A DNA stretch of 64,000 nucleotides from Dermacentor variabilis (Eukaryota; Arthropoda; Arachnida; Ixodida; Ixodidae). The stretch spans positions 106,101,122-106,165,121 of the forward strand of contig NC_134570.1 in the NCBI RefSeq assembly GCF_050947875.1, in the 5' to 3' direction. Shown here in pieces: positions 34,261 through 45,929 of this stretch; positions within the stretch are counted from its first letter, which is position 1; each line of letters opens with the position of its first letter. Below the pieces are notes generated by a model. It was given only the letters and a program-made list of their open reading frames with translations, did no database searches and had not been told where the DNA came from. The position numbers were made by a program, and so were the translations under genes.

Positions 34261-35042
34261 AATTTGGGATCGCGACACTGGAGCGATCGGATGGGAACTC
34301 GGCGCTGACGCCCGTGGTTGTACCTGGGTCGCAAGCCCCAAGGGTAGCGTTGGCCTGGCGGCCTGGGGTACAACTGCAAGCATCCGAAGGTCCCGGCAAA
34401 GCATGAGTCGACTGGTAACAACGAAACAACTTGTTTATTTTAACATCGCAAAGAGTTGGCGGTCAGGTTTGACCGAAGTAGAGAGACGGGAGAGCACTTC
34501 ACTCAACAGAAGAAATCGGAGCCCTCCTCTGGCGTCCGGGGGCAGCTGTTTTTATACTCTCGCAGTTGAGGGCAAGAAGGAACCCCTCAAAAGACGAGCA
34601 CGTGAATGTACAATGGGCTAATGGTGACGCACACTGTCGTAGCGATGCCGTAGCACCATGTCGTGGCGCTGCGCACGATCTCGTAGCACCTGGTCGTGGC
34701 GCTGCGCAGCACACTGTCGTGGCGCTGCCGGTCGGACACAATGACTGTAACGAGAAGATGGTCCCTGCTTTGGCATCGCCTGTTTCGGGCACAATGACTG
34801 GAACGAGATCCCTGCTTTGGCATCGCCTGTTTCGGGCCCAATAACTGGAAGGAGATCCCTGCTTTGGCCTCGCCTGTTTCGGGCACAATGACTGGAACGA
34901 AATCCCTAGGCGGTCGCATCGCCGCAGACGCGCCTGGAAACACCTGGCGATGAGTGTTGCGGTGACGACGATCGGGCCAAAATGTCCGCCGCCCCGCCGC
35001 CGTTGCGCCGGCAAAACCACGTGTCGCAGGCGAAACGCAACA
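34261..35042 (-). repeat. 5' LTR
   Basis: Same sequence as the 3' LTR across at least 34292-35042. The inner 27-30 bases (34261-34291) match the 3' LTR only partly, about 19 of 25. It carries the promoter that would drive gag-pol. Confidence 0.85.
34548..34556 (-). promoter_or_regulatory. TATA box of the 5' LTR
   Basis: TATAAAAAC on the minus strand within the LTR. Transcription would start about 25-30 bases further on, placing the R region between here and the AATAAA at about 34434-34439. Confidence 0.5.
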
Positions 35043-35046
35043 ATAG

Positions 35047-36375
35047 GCAATAGTGGATACCATGAAATGGACAACGTGTTATGTGGAGCCATGGCATGAG
35101 GCGATAAACGAAACGGTGGCCCTGATTGTCCCCCTCACGACAGATGTGCACATCCTAGGGAACAATAAACTGAAAATAATAGCAGTCAATTATTTGTTTA
35201 AAAGTAGACAATATATTTAGCAGAAAGGCCGCAGTCTTTTTATTCACTACTGCAGACAGGTTTCCTTTCACACTTTATGGACAGATACCTTGTATATATA
35301 TATTGGCCGTCCAGTAAAGAGACTTAATACATCCATCGAAATGAGGAGGACCGCTTTGTACACTCGTTTCACAAGCCGAGGTTTCGTCCGGGATCTTACG
35401 CAATCGTCTGAGAGTAAAAAGAAGAACAAAAGAAGAAGAACAAACAAAAGCGTAAAATGAGGATGATTATAATTGCTGTTATTGATTATTTATTAGATAA
35501 ACAAACTAAGTGAAGCCAAGAGAGTGAAATTACTTCTGACCGCACTGTAACGCCCTCTAGCATCGGTTGTAAATTTACACCTGAATGGCGGTCAGCAGTG
35601 CGGGGACTGGGGTACGGATGTAAAAGAACGAGGAGAAACGATAGCAGGGAGGAGGGAATGTAAAGAAAGGAACTGCTTGCACATTTGCAATAGGGCGACA
35701 AAAGAGTAACGGATACAGAAACGTGACCGGGAAAGGCATTGTATACGCGGTGCGAAAAGTATGGATCCAGTGCGCGTCGAAACAAAATCGCGCAATACAC
35801 GTGTGGCCAAACATCCCCCTCAAAAACCAATTTTCTCTTCTCAAGTGCTCGCTCTTAAAAAAAGAAAAAAAGAAAAGAAAAAGAACAAAACGAGGTGCGC
35901 GCACAAGCGAAATTTGTAAACGCGCGCAAATCTATCAAAAAAGGTCCACCCGGCGACGGCGAGCTATGGCAGGTCATCTCAGGCACACTGCGTGCACGCC
36001 ATTTCTTGACGCAAAAGCGGGCGGGAAATGAAGTAAAAGAAGGAAGCCTCGAAGAAATCAAAAGAACACAAAGGAAATAAGTGAAGGACCGCGCGAAAAA
36101 CGCGATGAAAGAGAATGGAAAATCAGATGCTCGGGGGTTTCAGCCGCGCGACAGATACCGTACGTACGGGGTGCCAGCGAGCCAAAAAAGCTGACGCCGC
36201 GCGCCAAGCCTGATGCTGAAAGCTGCGGGTCCCAAATTGAAAGGGGCAATGTAGCATGGGGACGGGCGGTCGCTTCAACACCACGCACACGCAGAGAGAG
36301 AGAGAGAGACGCGGTATCCACACAGCCTTTCCGAGAGCGTGCCCAAGCAGCCATATCAGCCGGACAGACGCAACG
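35047..36375. other. Non-coding stretch
   Basis: No gene recognised. It is moderately AT-rich with A-rich runs near 35410 and 35860. Confidence 0.4.
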
Positions 36376-36379
36376 CGAT

Positions 36380-37300
36380 CTCGTCGTTTCGCGGCACGCT
36401 TTGATGAAGAGCCACCTTCGGCTATAACATAGAACCGGGGGCTTGCGCCGCAGTCAAAGAGTGTGCGTGCGTGGGTGAGACGCAGAATGCGGGGGTAGTG
36501 GGGAGGCCCAGAAACCGTTCAACCTTGTCTTTTGGTCATGGAGTCGCGTTGCAAGGGTGTGCAGAGGGCGAGGAGCTGGTGCGTACGACTCTCGTACGTG
36601 TGCTGAGAGAGAGAGAGAACGCGTGCTTTCCCGGCGGCCCAGGGCCCGCGACCGTTGTTGCTGCTGTTTCCAGCGCTGTCGGTGCCGCCAATAAAGTGCC
36701 TGTCACAAACAGCTTACCCGCCGGCGCCCACGCGTCGCCAGCCGAACGGAAAGGGGCCTTCACGTCGTCGGCTGCGCTCGCCCGCCCGCCCGCCTGCCTG
36801 CCTGTCTCCCCGATTCCCCGCGGCCGGTGTTCGCGCGACCCTTCTAACATCTCGCCCACAGGCGCCGACAGCGGCGCGCCGTTATACGCTGCGTAGCAAG
36901 GCAAGCGCAGCGTCACACGCACGACGTTCGTCGTCGTCGTGTCAGAGGAACGCGCGCCTGCGAGCAACCTGACGGAACAGAGTCGCTCTCTCGGAACAAA
37001 AGTCAGCCCCCCAACCCCACCCCCACCACACACTTCCTTTCGTTCCCCAAGTCACAAGCATCAGTTGCTTTCCCGCTGAACACACTCTCCCTCCCCCTCC
37101 CCTCCTTAGTCTTCATCCTCGACGAGCTCCGCTTTCTCCCCACCGATTCCTGACCTTCTTGCTACATGCTTTCCTCGGCGGCAGAGTCCGCGAACCGAAC
37201 GATGTTCCTGGTCGGAGCAATTAACGCCGCGTTGCGCACCAGAAGCAGCAGCCGCAGCAGCAGCAGTGCGTGACAGATTGGGCTTCAAGAAAGCGCGCGC
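36380..37300. other. GC-rich block, possible promoter or first exon
   Basis: High CpG and GC content with CCGCCCGCCCGCC-type runs. The open frames on both strands show only composition-driven residues (Ala, Pro, Arg, Ser). No exon can be assigned. Confidence 0.3.
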
Positions 37301-39425
37301 AGGGATATGGCGTCGGCGCCACGGATCTGTTGAACCAGAAAGAGAGGAACGTCATCGGCTGGCGAGCTGATGACGGCGCGTGCGAAAAGCTTCGGGTGGG
37401 GAGAATTATGGACCGGCTTTCTTTCCTCCCCGGAATCGCTCGAAGTCTGTGATGGCGGTCGCAAAAAAACGCGCGGCTTGTGTCTAGAGCTCCGGCAACG
37501 ATTGACTCGTTTCTTGGAAGAGTACACACAGACGGTATTTCGGGTTATCCGTCAACCGGACCGTCAGGCGATATATTTGTCTACGTTTCGCTCGGAAGCA
37601 TGCGGGGGGCGAGATTCAAAGCTTCAGAATCTAAAGGCTCGAACGATTGAGAGTTAAGGATAACTTACTACAAACTCACATACAAACGAGTACTAAAGGT
37701 GGAACGACAGCACCTTTTGGCGCGGAGTGGCGTGCGGTACGTCGCTATGCTGAAACAGGCTAGGCAGTGGTGTGGCGAACATTCTGTTTTCATTAAGAAG
37801 CAGTCCAACTTCGTAAACTTCGCGTCGAGTTGTTCAAAGTCCGACAAACTTGCGTAACCTTAGGTTTATTTTATTTTGCTACTGCAGGGAGAGCTAGGTG
37901 GCTCCGCGGAGGACGTGGTCTCGTGCTTGACCTGCAGCGGTGGCCCTCATTCCTTGTCGCTGGTGCGAGCAGTATATTTCACGCACGAGTTGCAGGGCAG
38001 GAGTCACAGGCGGGTCAAGATTAAAGAACGGCCTCTCCCCATCACAAGACACTAACACTACCGGCCCCATCTCCTTACCAACTCGATATACATACGTCCA
38101 CAACCAAATGCAAGTGAGACCCTCCCCTCCCCAACCCGCTTCTATAAGCAACTCTGGATTCTCCCCTTGGCCACGTGTTGAACAAACATAGCGCTGGACA
38201 AACACGGACAAAGATGCGTGGACACAGCACCGAGTGTTCCGCAAACAATATTTCGAGGGATTAATTTTTGGAAAACCTCTGCGCGCGAGAAGTGAACCTT
38301 CCGAGCGACAACTTCTTCGAGGCATGTAATTGCCTCTGTCTTTCTGTGCTTCTTCTGGCAGAGGCGAATAAGTACGCGAACAGCCAGGCCCGGATATACA
38401 ATCTCGACAAGCCTTCGGGAAGAAACAATCGCATCCGCAATGGTGGCATCTGATTATACGCTCCGCTTTGCGGTCGAAGAAAAAAAAAAACTTTTATATA
38501 GCGCTGTGCCTATTTGCCGCTGACAACGGTTGACAGCACATTTTCAGACTTGAAACGGAAACTCGCCAACTCGGCCGGGCTCCTTTCTCGTCCAAAGTTG
38601 TTGAAGTCTAAATGTGTACAGCTGCGCTTCTACGATGAGCTTTCCACCTTTCGTATCCGTTCCTTTTTTTTTTCCGAGATCAGATGCTGCCACAAACACT
38701 TGCATCGTGTGTAGCACCTGACGTTATAGGCTTGAGTAACGGCAAAAAAAAAAATAATAATAAATAACACACACACAGTGTAGTGCAGCGCAGCACAGAG
38801 ACTTAATCTCGATTAGCATGTGCTCGTACGTACGCGCGACTAAGGCTTAAGAACTGGCATGCACTGCAAGAGTAAATTGCGTCGGAAGGAGCGACTTTCT
38901 TCGCACCGCAGTAATTACACCGACTTCACCGGGTCAGCTGTTCCTGACAGAGACTCCGCCGCCTGACGCCGCGGGATTGCGTTGTTCCTTCTCGCTTTTA
39001 TTTTCTCGGCTGTCCCGCACATTTCGGTGAAGCTGACTTGTTTTCTCGCGCAGTAAAGAGTGTTTCAGCACAGTGGACGGTTGGTTTTTAGGCAACGAAA
39101 GTATATATATGTATATATTTATTATTGATGTGATATAAGGAGACGTTGATGCACAATTTAGGCGCTCGCTGTCCCTTAGCTCTTGAATTGGTCTGACCAA
39201 CAGCATACAGGGTTCAAGGTTACATGTCAAACAAGCTTGTTGCAACTTTGCTTTGCAACGGTAGTATATCTTGCCTCCTGATTTAAGTATGTACAAATAT
39301 GTAGGTGCGCCATATGTAATAAAGTATGCCGCTTTATACTTTGTAAAGTACTGATTTGCCGGTGCTTTGCACAAGAGAATAACAACATTTTCTTTAAAAG
39401 GCATTAAGGTCGGGCCTCACTGAGG

Positions 39426-39426
<1 letters not shown>
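37301..39426. other. Non-coding stretch
   Basis: Nothing recognised. The minus-strand frame at 38934-39404 has no motif. Confidence 0.4.

Positions 39427-39520
<94 letters not shown>
39427..39520. repeat. (TA)n-(GA)n compound microsatellite
   Basis: TA units from 39427 to 39494 pass directly into GA units to 39520. Confidence 0.98.
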
Positions 39521-39867
39521 ACCGAATCAAGAGCGGTATTATTTTATTTGTCTTGGAGTTACTTCTCCACCGAAGCTTTCGAGTCAAATCAAGTTGCTGT
39601 TTCCCGAATGAAAGAATCGTAATTTCTAAATTTTTATCTTCCATAGAACTTGCAGTCCTGCCAGACGACTTTGACTGACAGCGATGGACCAGTTAACTTG
39701 ATTTTCAGCGCAATTTGTATTGACTCGCCTAGCTAGCCCTCGGTGCTGAGCATTTCAGAGTGAAGAAACCCTATAAAAACGCCATCGTTCTATACTGGGC
39801 AAGAAGCCACCATCACTTAATATCTCTCTGATTGTAAGTGAAACAAGGAAATGTACTCCCCTCCAGC
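39521..39867. other. Non-coding stretch
   Basis: No feature seen between the two microsatellite arrays. Confidence 0.4.
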
Positions 39868-39868
39868 T

Positions 39869-40074
<206 letters not shown>

Positions 40075-40585
40075 TTGATGCAGTATGAAAAATTGCGTGT
40101 TCTCGCTTTTATGTAAGCAAGGAATGGCTCAGATTACATCCGCGACGCAAGCCCCTATAGTTCCGCTAACGGACACATTCGGACGTGGGCGGTCGCGTCT
40201 TGGTTGGTAACAATCTTTTTTTGCCAACATATCTGCTGCTGCGTTTCAGGCGGTTTCTTGCTCTTAATTTCTTTATTACGTTCACTCTGTGTAAAATAGC
40301 AAACCGTACGTGTGTCTGATCGGCCTCTCCTTCTCTGATTCTCGTATTCTCTCTCTCTCTCTCTCCACTTGCAGCTTTGGAATCCGATAAATTGTGAGCG
40401 GGAACAGCCAGAAATGACTCACAGTCTAATCTGAATGAAGCGAACACATTGCTGAGGGCAGCTAGAGAAATATCCCCCTTTATACTTTCGCAGTAGTCGG
40501 CCTTGCACAGCCTCTCTTACAATGTATTTATTGTCCATACCGTTATGCTCCCTTTATGTAAGTGATATGAAGTACTGGTCCATTA
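40075..40585. other. Non-coding stretch
   Basis: Nothing recognised apart from a short TC run near 40350. Confidence 0.4.
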
Positions 40586-40589
40586 CGTG

Positions 40590-40812
40590 TCAAAACCACG
40601 ATATGATTATGGGGCACGATTATGGATTATGAGTAGGGGACCCCGGAATAATTTTGACCACATGAGGTTCTTTAACGCGCACTTAAATGTAAGTACCGCG
40701 GGTGTCCTTGCATTTCGCCCCCATCGAAATGCAGGTGCCGTGGCCGGGATTTGATTCCGCGACCTCGTGCTTAGCAGCGCGACACCAAAGCCACTAAGCA
40801 ACCATGGCGGGT
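40590..40812 (-). repeat. tRNA-derived SINE (Ruka-type)
   Basis: On the minus strand it has CGCCATGGTTGCTTAGTGGC, a B box (GGAATCAAATCCCGG, with changes), TTTCGATGGGGGCGAAATGC, a GCGCGTTAAAGAACC block and the ACCCCGG/AATCGTG tail. A duplicated ATTATGG segment in the tail marks this copy. Confidence 0.85.
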
Positions 40813-40814
40813 AC

Positions 40815-41260
40815 AAGCCCTCGACAAATAATGCGTGCTACGACCTGCTAATTCAAATCGTAAACCAAGATCATTAGGTGAATAAACCACACGCTATCAG
40901 AGTGCTTATTCTGCGATTTCATCAAGCCTGCATAGACCACGCCATGAGGATGGCACCTGTATTTCCGAAATACCACGCGGACTGGCCTTGTGGCACGACT
41001 TCCCGCTATTCCCCGCATTGACACATCTCATGAAAGTAAACTTGTTCAGACCGCACCCACAGTGAGGGAATCCCTCATACCTGTGTCAGGCGAGCGACAA
41101 GTGGTGTCTAAATCGAACTTATAAGGCGCTTCCGCTGAGCAGCAAACGCCGCACTTGGAGGCAGGTTTTAATGCGATTAAAATTCTTTGGGGACTTTATG
41201 CATGCACGGTATGTGCGCCCGTATCTAACTTATTTCACAGAAACTCGGGCTACTGGATCT
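40815..41260. other. Non-coding stretch
   Basis: Nothing recognised. Confidence 0.4.

Positions 41261-41261
<1 letters not shown>

Positions 41262-41300
<39 letters not shown>
41262..41300. repeat. (AT)n microsatellite
   Basis: About 19 AT units. Confidence 0.97.
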
Positions 41301-41302
<2 letters not shown>

Positions 41303-41504
41303 TACACTGGGTATTTGCCCGATTGACAACTTGGGCCATTGGCCATGTACACCATTGGGCATGTGACGCTAGGTATGTGAACATTCTTGGACAACTCTGC
41401 AGAATAGCAATGCGCCACCGGGTAGGTGCCCGGATAGGCCGGGATGTCGCTGCAACAAGAAAGTGCGCAATCATTGAATTCCACCGGTGCAAACACATGG
41501 GGCA

Positions 41505-41975
41505 GAAACAAAAAAGCTCGAGAACAAGTTAAGGACTGCGCAAAGAGCCATGGAACGAAAAGTGTTAGGCGTTACGTTAGCAGACAGGAATAGAGCGATG
41601 TTGATCATCTAACAGACGGGGATAGCCGATATTATAGTTGACATTAAGATAAAGAAAGATGGAGCTGGGTATGGCCATGTAATGCTACAAAGCCCTGAAA
41701 TTTCCCTTGAATTAAGTTGTTTGCTCCTCCATGTAATGCGTAGGGAAGGTAACCGGAAGACCCTTAGAGTTACAGAATGGGTGCCTAGGGAAGGGAAGCG
41801 TAATGAGGACGCCAGGAAACTAGGCGGGCTGATGAAATTAAGAAATTTGCAGGCGCAAGTTGGAGTCAGCTATAGCTCAAGACAGGGCTAGTTGGAGATA
41901 GCTGCGTGAGGCCTTCGTCCTGCAGTGGACGAGTAGATAGGCTGCTGCTGCTGCTGCTGATGATGATTATGACAT
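41505..41975 (+). pseudogene. RTE-type LINE 3' end
   Basis: The frame starting near 41517 reads LRTAQRAMERKVLGVTLADR, then after one stop a GHVM and VTEWVPREGKR stretch, and ends near GLRPAVDE. This is the conserved C-terminal end of RTE-clade reverse transcriptase proteins as I know them. The element then ends in TGC and TGA triplet repeats (41941-41968), a typical RTE tail instead of poly(A). In-frame stops (near 41610, 41888 and 41909) show it is dead. The 5' part is missing. Confidence 0.75.
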
Positions 41976-43440
41976 GCCGCTCTTTTATGAAAAAATATGC
42001 ATTTAAAATTTATCCGGTGCTGGGCAAAATCGAAGTAGCGTAAAACGGGTCCCGAAAGTTAGCAAACCGCTGCTATAGGGCTGCGCCACAAGTACCCGCA
42101 TACCCGCGCTGAACGATCGGTTTATTTTTAGCCTTAATATTAGCACGCACCGGCACGCCGGCACCAGCGCCATCTCGGAGGCGTGCAAAACGAGGGAGAC
42201 CTTCGAGTGCGCGCCTGTAGATGGTGCAGCGTGTCCAGATGGAAACGCGAGAGAGGAGTCCAGTTGCAGAAGACGGCTCGTACATGACGCGTTTTGGGGT
42301 CGCTATAGTCTGTTGAATGCTAATCGCATTAACGTTGAAATTCATCGTGATACGACTGTCAGAACTTTTTATACGATTTACTTGATTGACTAACTCGTGT
42401 TTACTTGTAGAATGTGCGGAACGTACCGTTCTGGTGCAGTGGTTCTTTTTTTTTTTTTTTTTTTTGCTGGTGATACTGTTTAGTCGCGTTTACGAAATGT
42501 GCTTCATTGCAGGAACGTTTTCTTTTGTCACCTCAAGTTGTCATCCTATGATCATCGCGCAGTTTACTGTATGCGGAAAAGCCGAGGCGGCGCACGATAG
42601 TCGTCGACATTTACACTTTCGTCCAAATGAATATACCCACTCCAGCAAACATTGTCGGGACGCATATACTCGCGATGAGCATTCCCTCCACAGCATAGGC
42701 TTCGCCAATAACAATTGTTTTTCCGGTGTATCGCAGCTTCGGCCCCCCCTGCCGATGAATGGCGTACGCGTAGAAGCACAACGCCACGCAGGCCGCGCCG
42801 GCCGAATCCTCCTCCATCGCTGCAGCATAAAAAAAGAAGACAGAAAGAGAAAGCGAAGCGCAATTGAGCAAATACCGGCCGCCTACGCACACGCAGGCCA
42901 AGCGACGCTCCCCCGATCCCCGCGGCGGAGGCTCATCTAAAACCAATTAAGGCGAACGCGCTCCCGTGGCGCCGGATGCGAGGACCTCGGCGAGCCCGAC
43001 GTCGAGGTATGTGTGTGCACACGCGCTCCGTCCCAGCAAAACGGTGCAACGGTTCGGAAGCTGCGAGGCGTGCCGAGGCTGTAATCGGCAGTGCCCGGCA
43101 GGAAGTGTATATAGTGCCGAGTCTCTGCGGCGTAACGCGCCGTATATGAAAACGCGTATACAAGACGCGTTTACTATGCGTGCGCTTGTTGCATGTCCGT
43201 ACAAGCAAAGCGACCCCCGCGCCCAACCGAAGTTGAACTAAACCTGCGTTTTCAACGACGCGAAAGCACAGCTGCGCAAGAGGGTGCCCCTTCTGTCAAC
43301 CGTGCGCTTGGACTGGGTATGTCATCTTCGCGTTGTAGCCGCGTGTTCGCGGCACGTGCAAAGTATATATATTTTCTAGGTTGTACACCTTGGCGCGCTA
43401 AATCACATGAACACGACAGAGAGAGCTAAAAAAAAAAAAG
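41976..43440. other. Non-coding stretch
   Basis: No gene recognised. CpG-rich from 42740 to 43330. Confidence 0.4.
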
Positions 43441-43449
43441 AAACACGAT

Positions 43450-43640
43450 TTCAGGTTTGTTAGTAAATTACCTTTCTGCAATACCTGAAAAGCCACTCTT
43501 ACCCCGAGAATAGCCTCGATGAGCCCTGAAACGATGCAAGAATGACGTACGGGTGGCGACGCCACCTTGAAGTTCCCGCACTACATCGCAGTGGCGTCAT
43601 TAATTTTTGACGCCGTCTCCTCGGGCCTGCGCGCTGCCTT
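43450..43640 (-). repeat. Dispersed repeat fragment
   Basis: The segment near 43454-43485 matches 5491-5519 in inverted orientation (GTAATTTACTAACA core). Following GACG/CGTC-rich wording, including GGCGACGCCACC, suggests a degraded foldback. Confidence 0.45.
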
Positions 43641-43644
43641 CCGA

Positions 43645-44225
43645 GCCGCGACTCTCGGAGGAAGTTTGTCAGCATGTTCTGCCACGTGTTTCTTTTTTCT
43701 GTTTGTGCTTCTGCGTTTTCGTCGCCTCGGTTCTTTGCCGTCGCTGCGCAAGGACCTGTCAAGGCAGGCTCCGTGTTAAGCTAGAGTCACGCGACGGACG
43801 TGATCGCGGACGAATCGGTCACGTGACATGCGGAGCGAATCGGATCACTTCGCAGCTAGCATTGGCGCGAAAGAGGATTGACAGCGCGGACGGAGCAACC
43901 CTCGCGTGGGCGACGGCGAATGAGCGAACGCGACAGGTCGTAAATCCCAACGGTGATTTGGTTCACCGCCGTATATTGCGAAGCTCTTCGCGCTGACTGA
44001 GAGACCGCGGGAACAGGAGAGGTATCCACCTCGTGATAAATAATCCGCAAGCTCAAAGTGCGACTTGTTCTGCTGTGTGAACGCAGCTGTAGGCCAGCGA
44101 GGCAGTGGACCTACGCTGTGGAGGGCGGACGGTGCCTAGGCGCGAGCATACCCGTAAGCGGGCACGTCTTGTTTGCCTTCGCGAAGGAAGCGGTTGCTTG
44201 GGAGAAAGCGTCCGGAGAGGATGGC
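43645..44225. other. Non-coding stretch
   Basis: CpG-moderate with no gene recognised. Confidence 0.35.
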
Positions 44226-44230
44226 AATAA

Positions 44231-44283
<53 letters not shown>

Positions 44284-44300
44284 GTCAATCAATCAATCAG

Positions 44301-44343
<43 letters not shown>
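44226..44343. repeat. (AATC)n microsatellite after AATAAA
   Basis: About 28 AATC units with two substitutions. An AATAAA directly precedes it (44226-44231), so the array may have grown from a retroposon 3' tail. Confidence 0.95.
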
Positions 44344-45895
44344 GATAAGCCTGCTGGCCAAAAGAGAGTGCGCAGAAGACAGGGTCATAGCTGGGCAAGA
44401 GAGGGAGGAGAGGTGGGCTGGATGATTTTGCCAGCACTGCTAAGCCCACATCCACGAAGGAGGACTTCGTTCGCTTAAGCAGTATAAAACCATGCGGGGC
44501 CGGCCAATTGTCAAACGGAACGTATTATGAACAAAAGTGGGTGAGCCAATAACATGAACTGTACGCACGAAACCATTCGTGAATTCGGCCTCTGAAAACC
44601 ACTGAAGTCCGAGAGAGGTATACGTGGCTAGCAGTCAAGTCTTCCATATAGTAATAATTATTGACTTCAGTTGGAAGATGTACTACATCACCGAAAGAGC
44701 AGAAAGCCCATGCTGTCTTTAATATATATTGTAACACTGCGCCTGCGCTCATTTTTTGTTGACGAGGGCGCTGTGTAATATACCGATCTGCTGCCCGGGA
44801 CCTTTGCACCCAGTTCACGAAAATCAGCGCGTTTCTCGAAGATTTTTCTTTTTTTTGCTCGGACTTGCTTCCAGGTTCTGTGAGGCAATGCCTATCAGAG
44901 AGCAACTAGGCCCCAAGGCAACGCTCTACATTAGAGAAACCTAAAAAAAAAAAAAAATATACGACACCTGTTGGTGCAAATAAGAACGAGTGCCGTCACA
45001 TAGATGCACTATTTCGTCGGACGACAGGGCACGACATGCAAACACGCTGTTTATAGTTTAGCAAACCCTAAGACTAACTTGTCAAGTGGGCTGGTTAATA
45101 ATCCGACCGTATATAGCCGCTAACAGGAATCTAAGACAGACTGGTGTTCTACACGGACTATACAGACGTAGCCCACTGTTAAAAGGAACGCACATTGGAA
45201 CTTTGGTACTGATTACTTCTCAGCTTTGACACAAAGGCCTTAACAATAACCTTCTTATTGTTTATTATTTATTTTTGCTATTATAGGTATGCCTAATTTG
45301 TCAAGTCGAGCACCTTTCTTTCTCAGTGAAGATGATGACAGGTTCAGCATTACTTGGTTTAAACGCAGATTACGGGGGTGCATCCGTCAACAGAGGGTCC
45401 TTAAGTACGTGTGTGCCTCGAGCAAAAATAATAATCGTCACGGCTGAATGAAAGCCTATTAAAACCGGCTTGCTCCCGTAAGAATGAAACCCACACGTTA
45501 CCGATCCACAGTAATCATACACAAAGTGCTCATCCCGATGCACGAATTGCGGCGGGTAGACGCATTAATCATACCCCGAGCTCGTTTATTCGGTTGCGCC
45601 GAATCTTCGGTCTCGGTCGTACACCAAATCTTCAGGCTCGGTCGTATACCAAGTGGAGTTTCGTTCACGAGTTCGTTGCGACCTTGCATGGAATACGGAG
45701 CCCTCACGAAACACTTAAACTCAAGCCGTCAGGCAATCAACAAGCAAGCAAACGTACGCAAGTAAAGAAGTGCAAGACACGTAAGGAAGGCGAACGCTCA
45801 CACGAGCATGCAGTGCGTACGTTACGCAGGCCTGGCCCCCGCGATGCTGGTGGTTGCACCTCTTAGCGCCAAGCCTGGCTTTTTTGTTTTCTTTT
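44344..45895. other. Non-coding stretch
   Basis: Nothing recognised. Confidence 0.4.
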
Positions 45896-45929
45896 TCTGG
45901 GAAGGAACCATTACGTCTTCATCTTTTTC

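Larger units (their letters stand above)
28218..35042 (-). mobile_element. Intact Gmr1-like Ty3/gypsy LTR retrotransposon
   Basis: About 6.8 kb, read on the minus strand. Two long direct repeats (LTRs) flank a single 1473-codon gag-pol ORF. The LTRs look identical over 28248-28998 and 34292-35042 (constant offset 6044), which implies a recent insertion. ATAG occurs just outside both ends (28214-28217 and 35043-35046), a plausible 4-bp target duplication. Candidate primer binding site, G-rich purine tract, TATA box and poly(A) signal are all in the expected places. Integrase comes before RT, the Gmr1 arrangement. No envelope gene is present. On sequence alone it could be active. Confidence 0.9.

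Noticed and set aside
44226..44343. Regular repeat array that might suggest CRISPR
   Set aside because: The repeats are contiguous 4-base units without spacers, in animal DNA; the GATA array at 39.94 kb is the same kind of thing.
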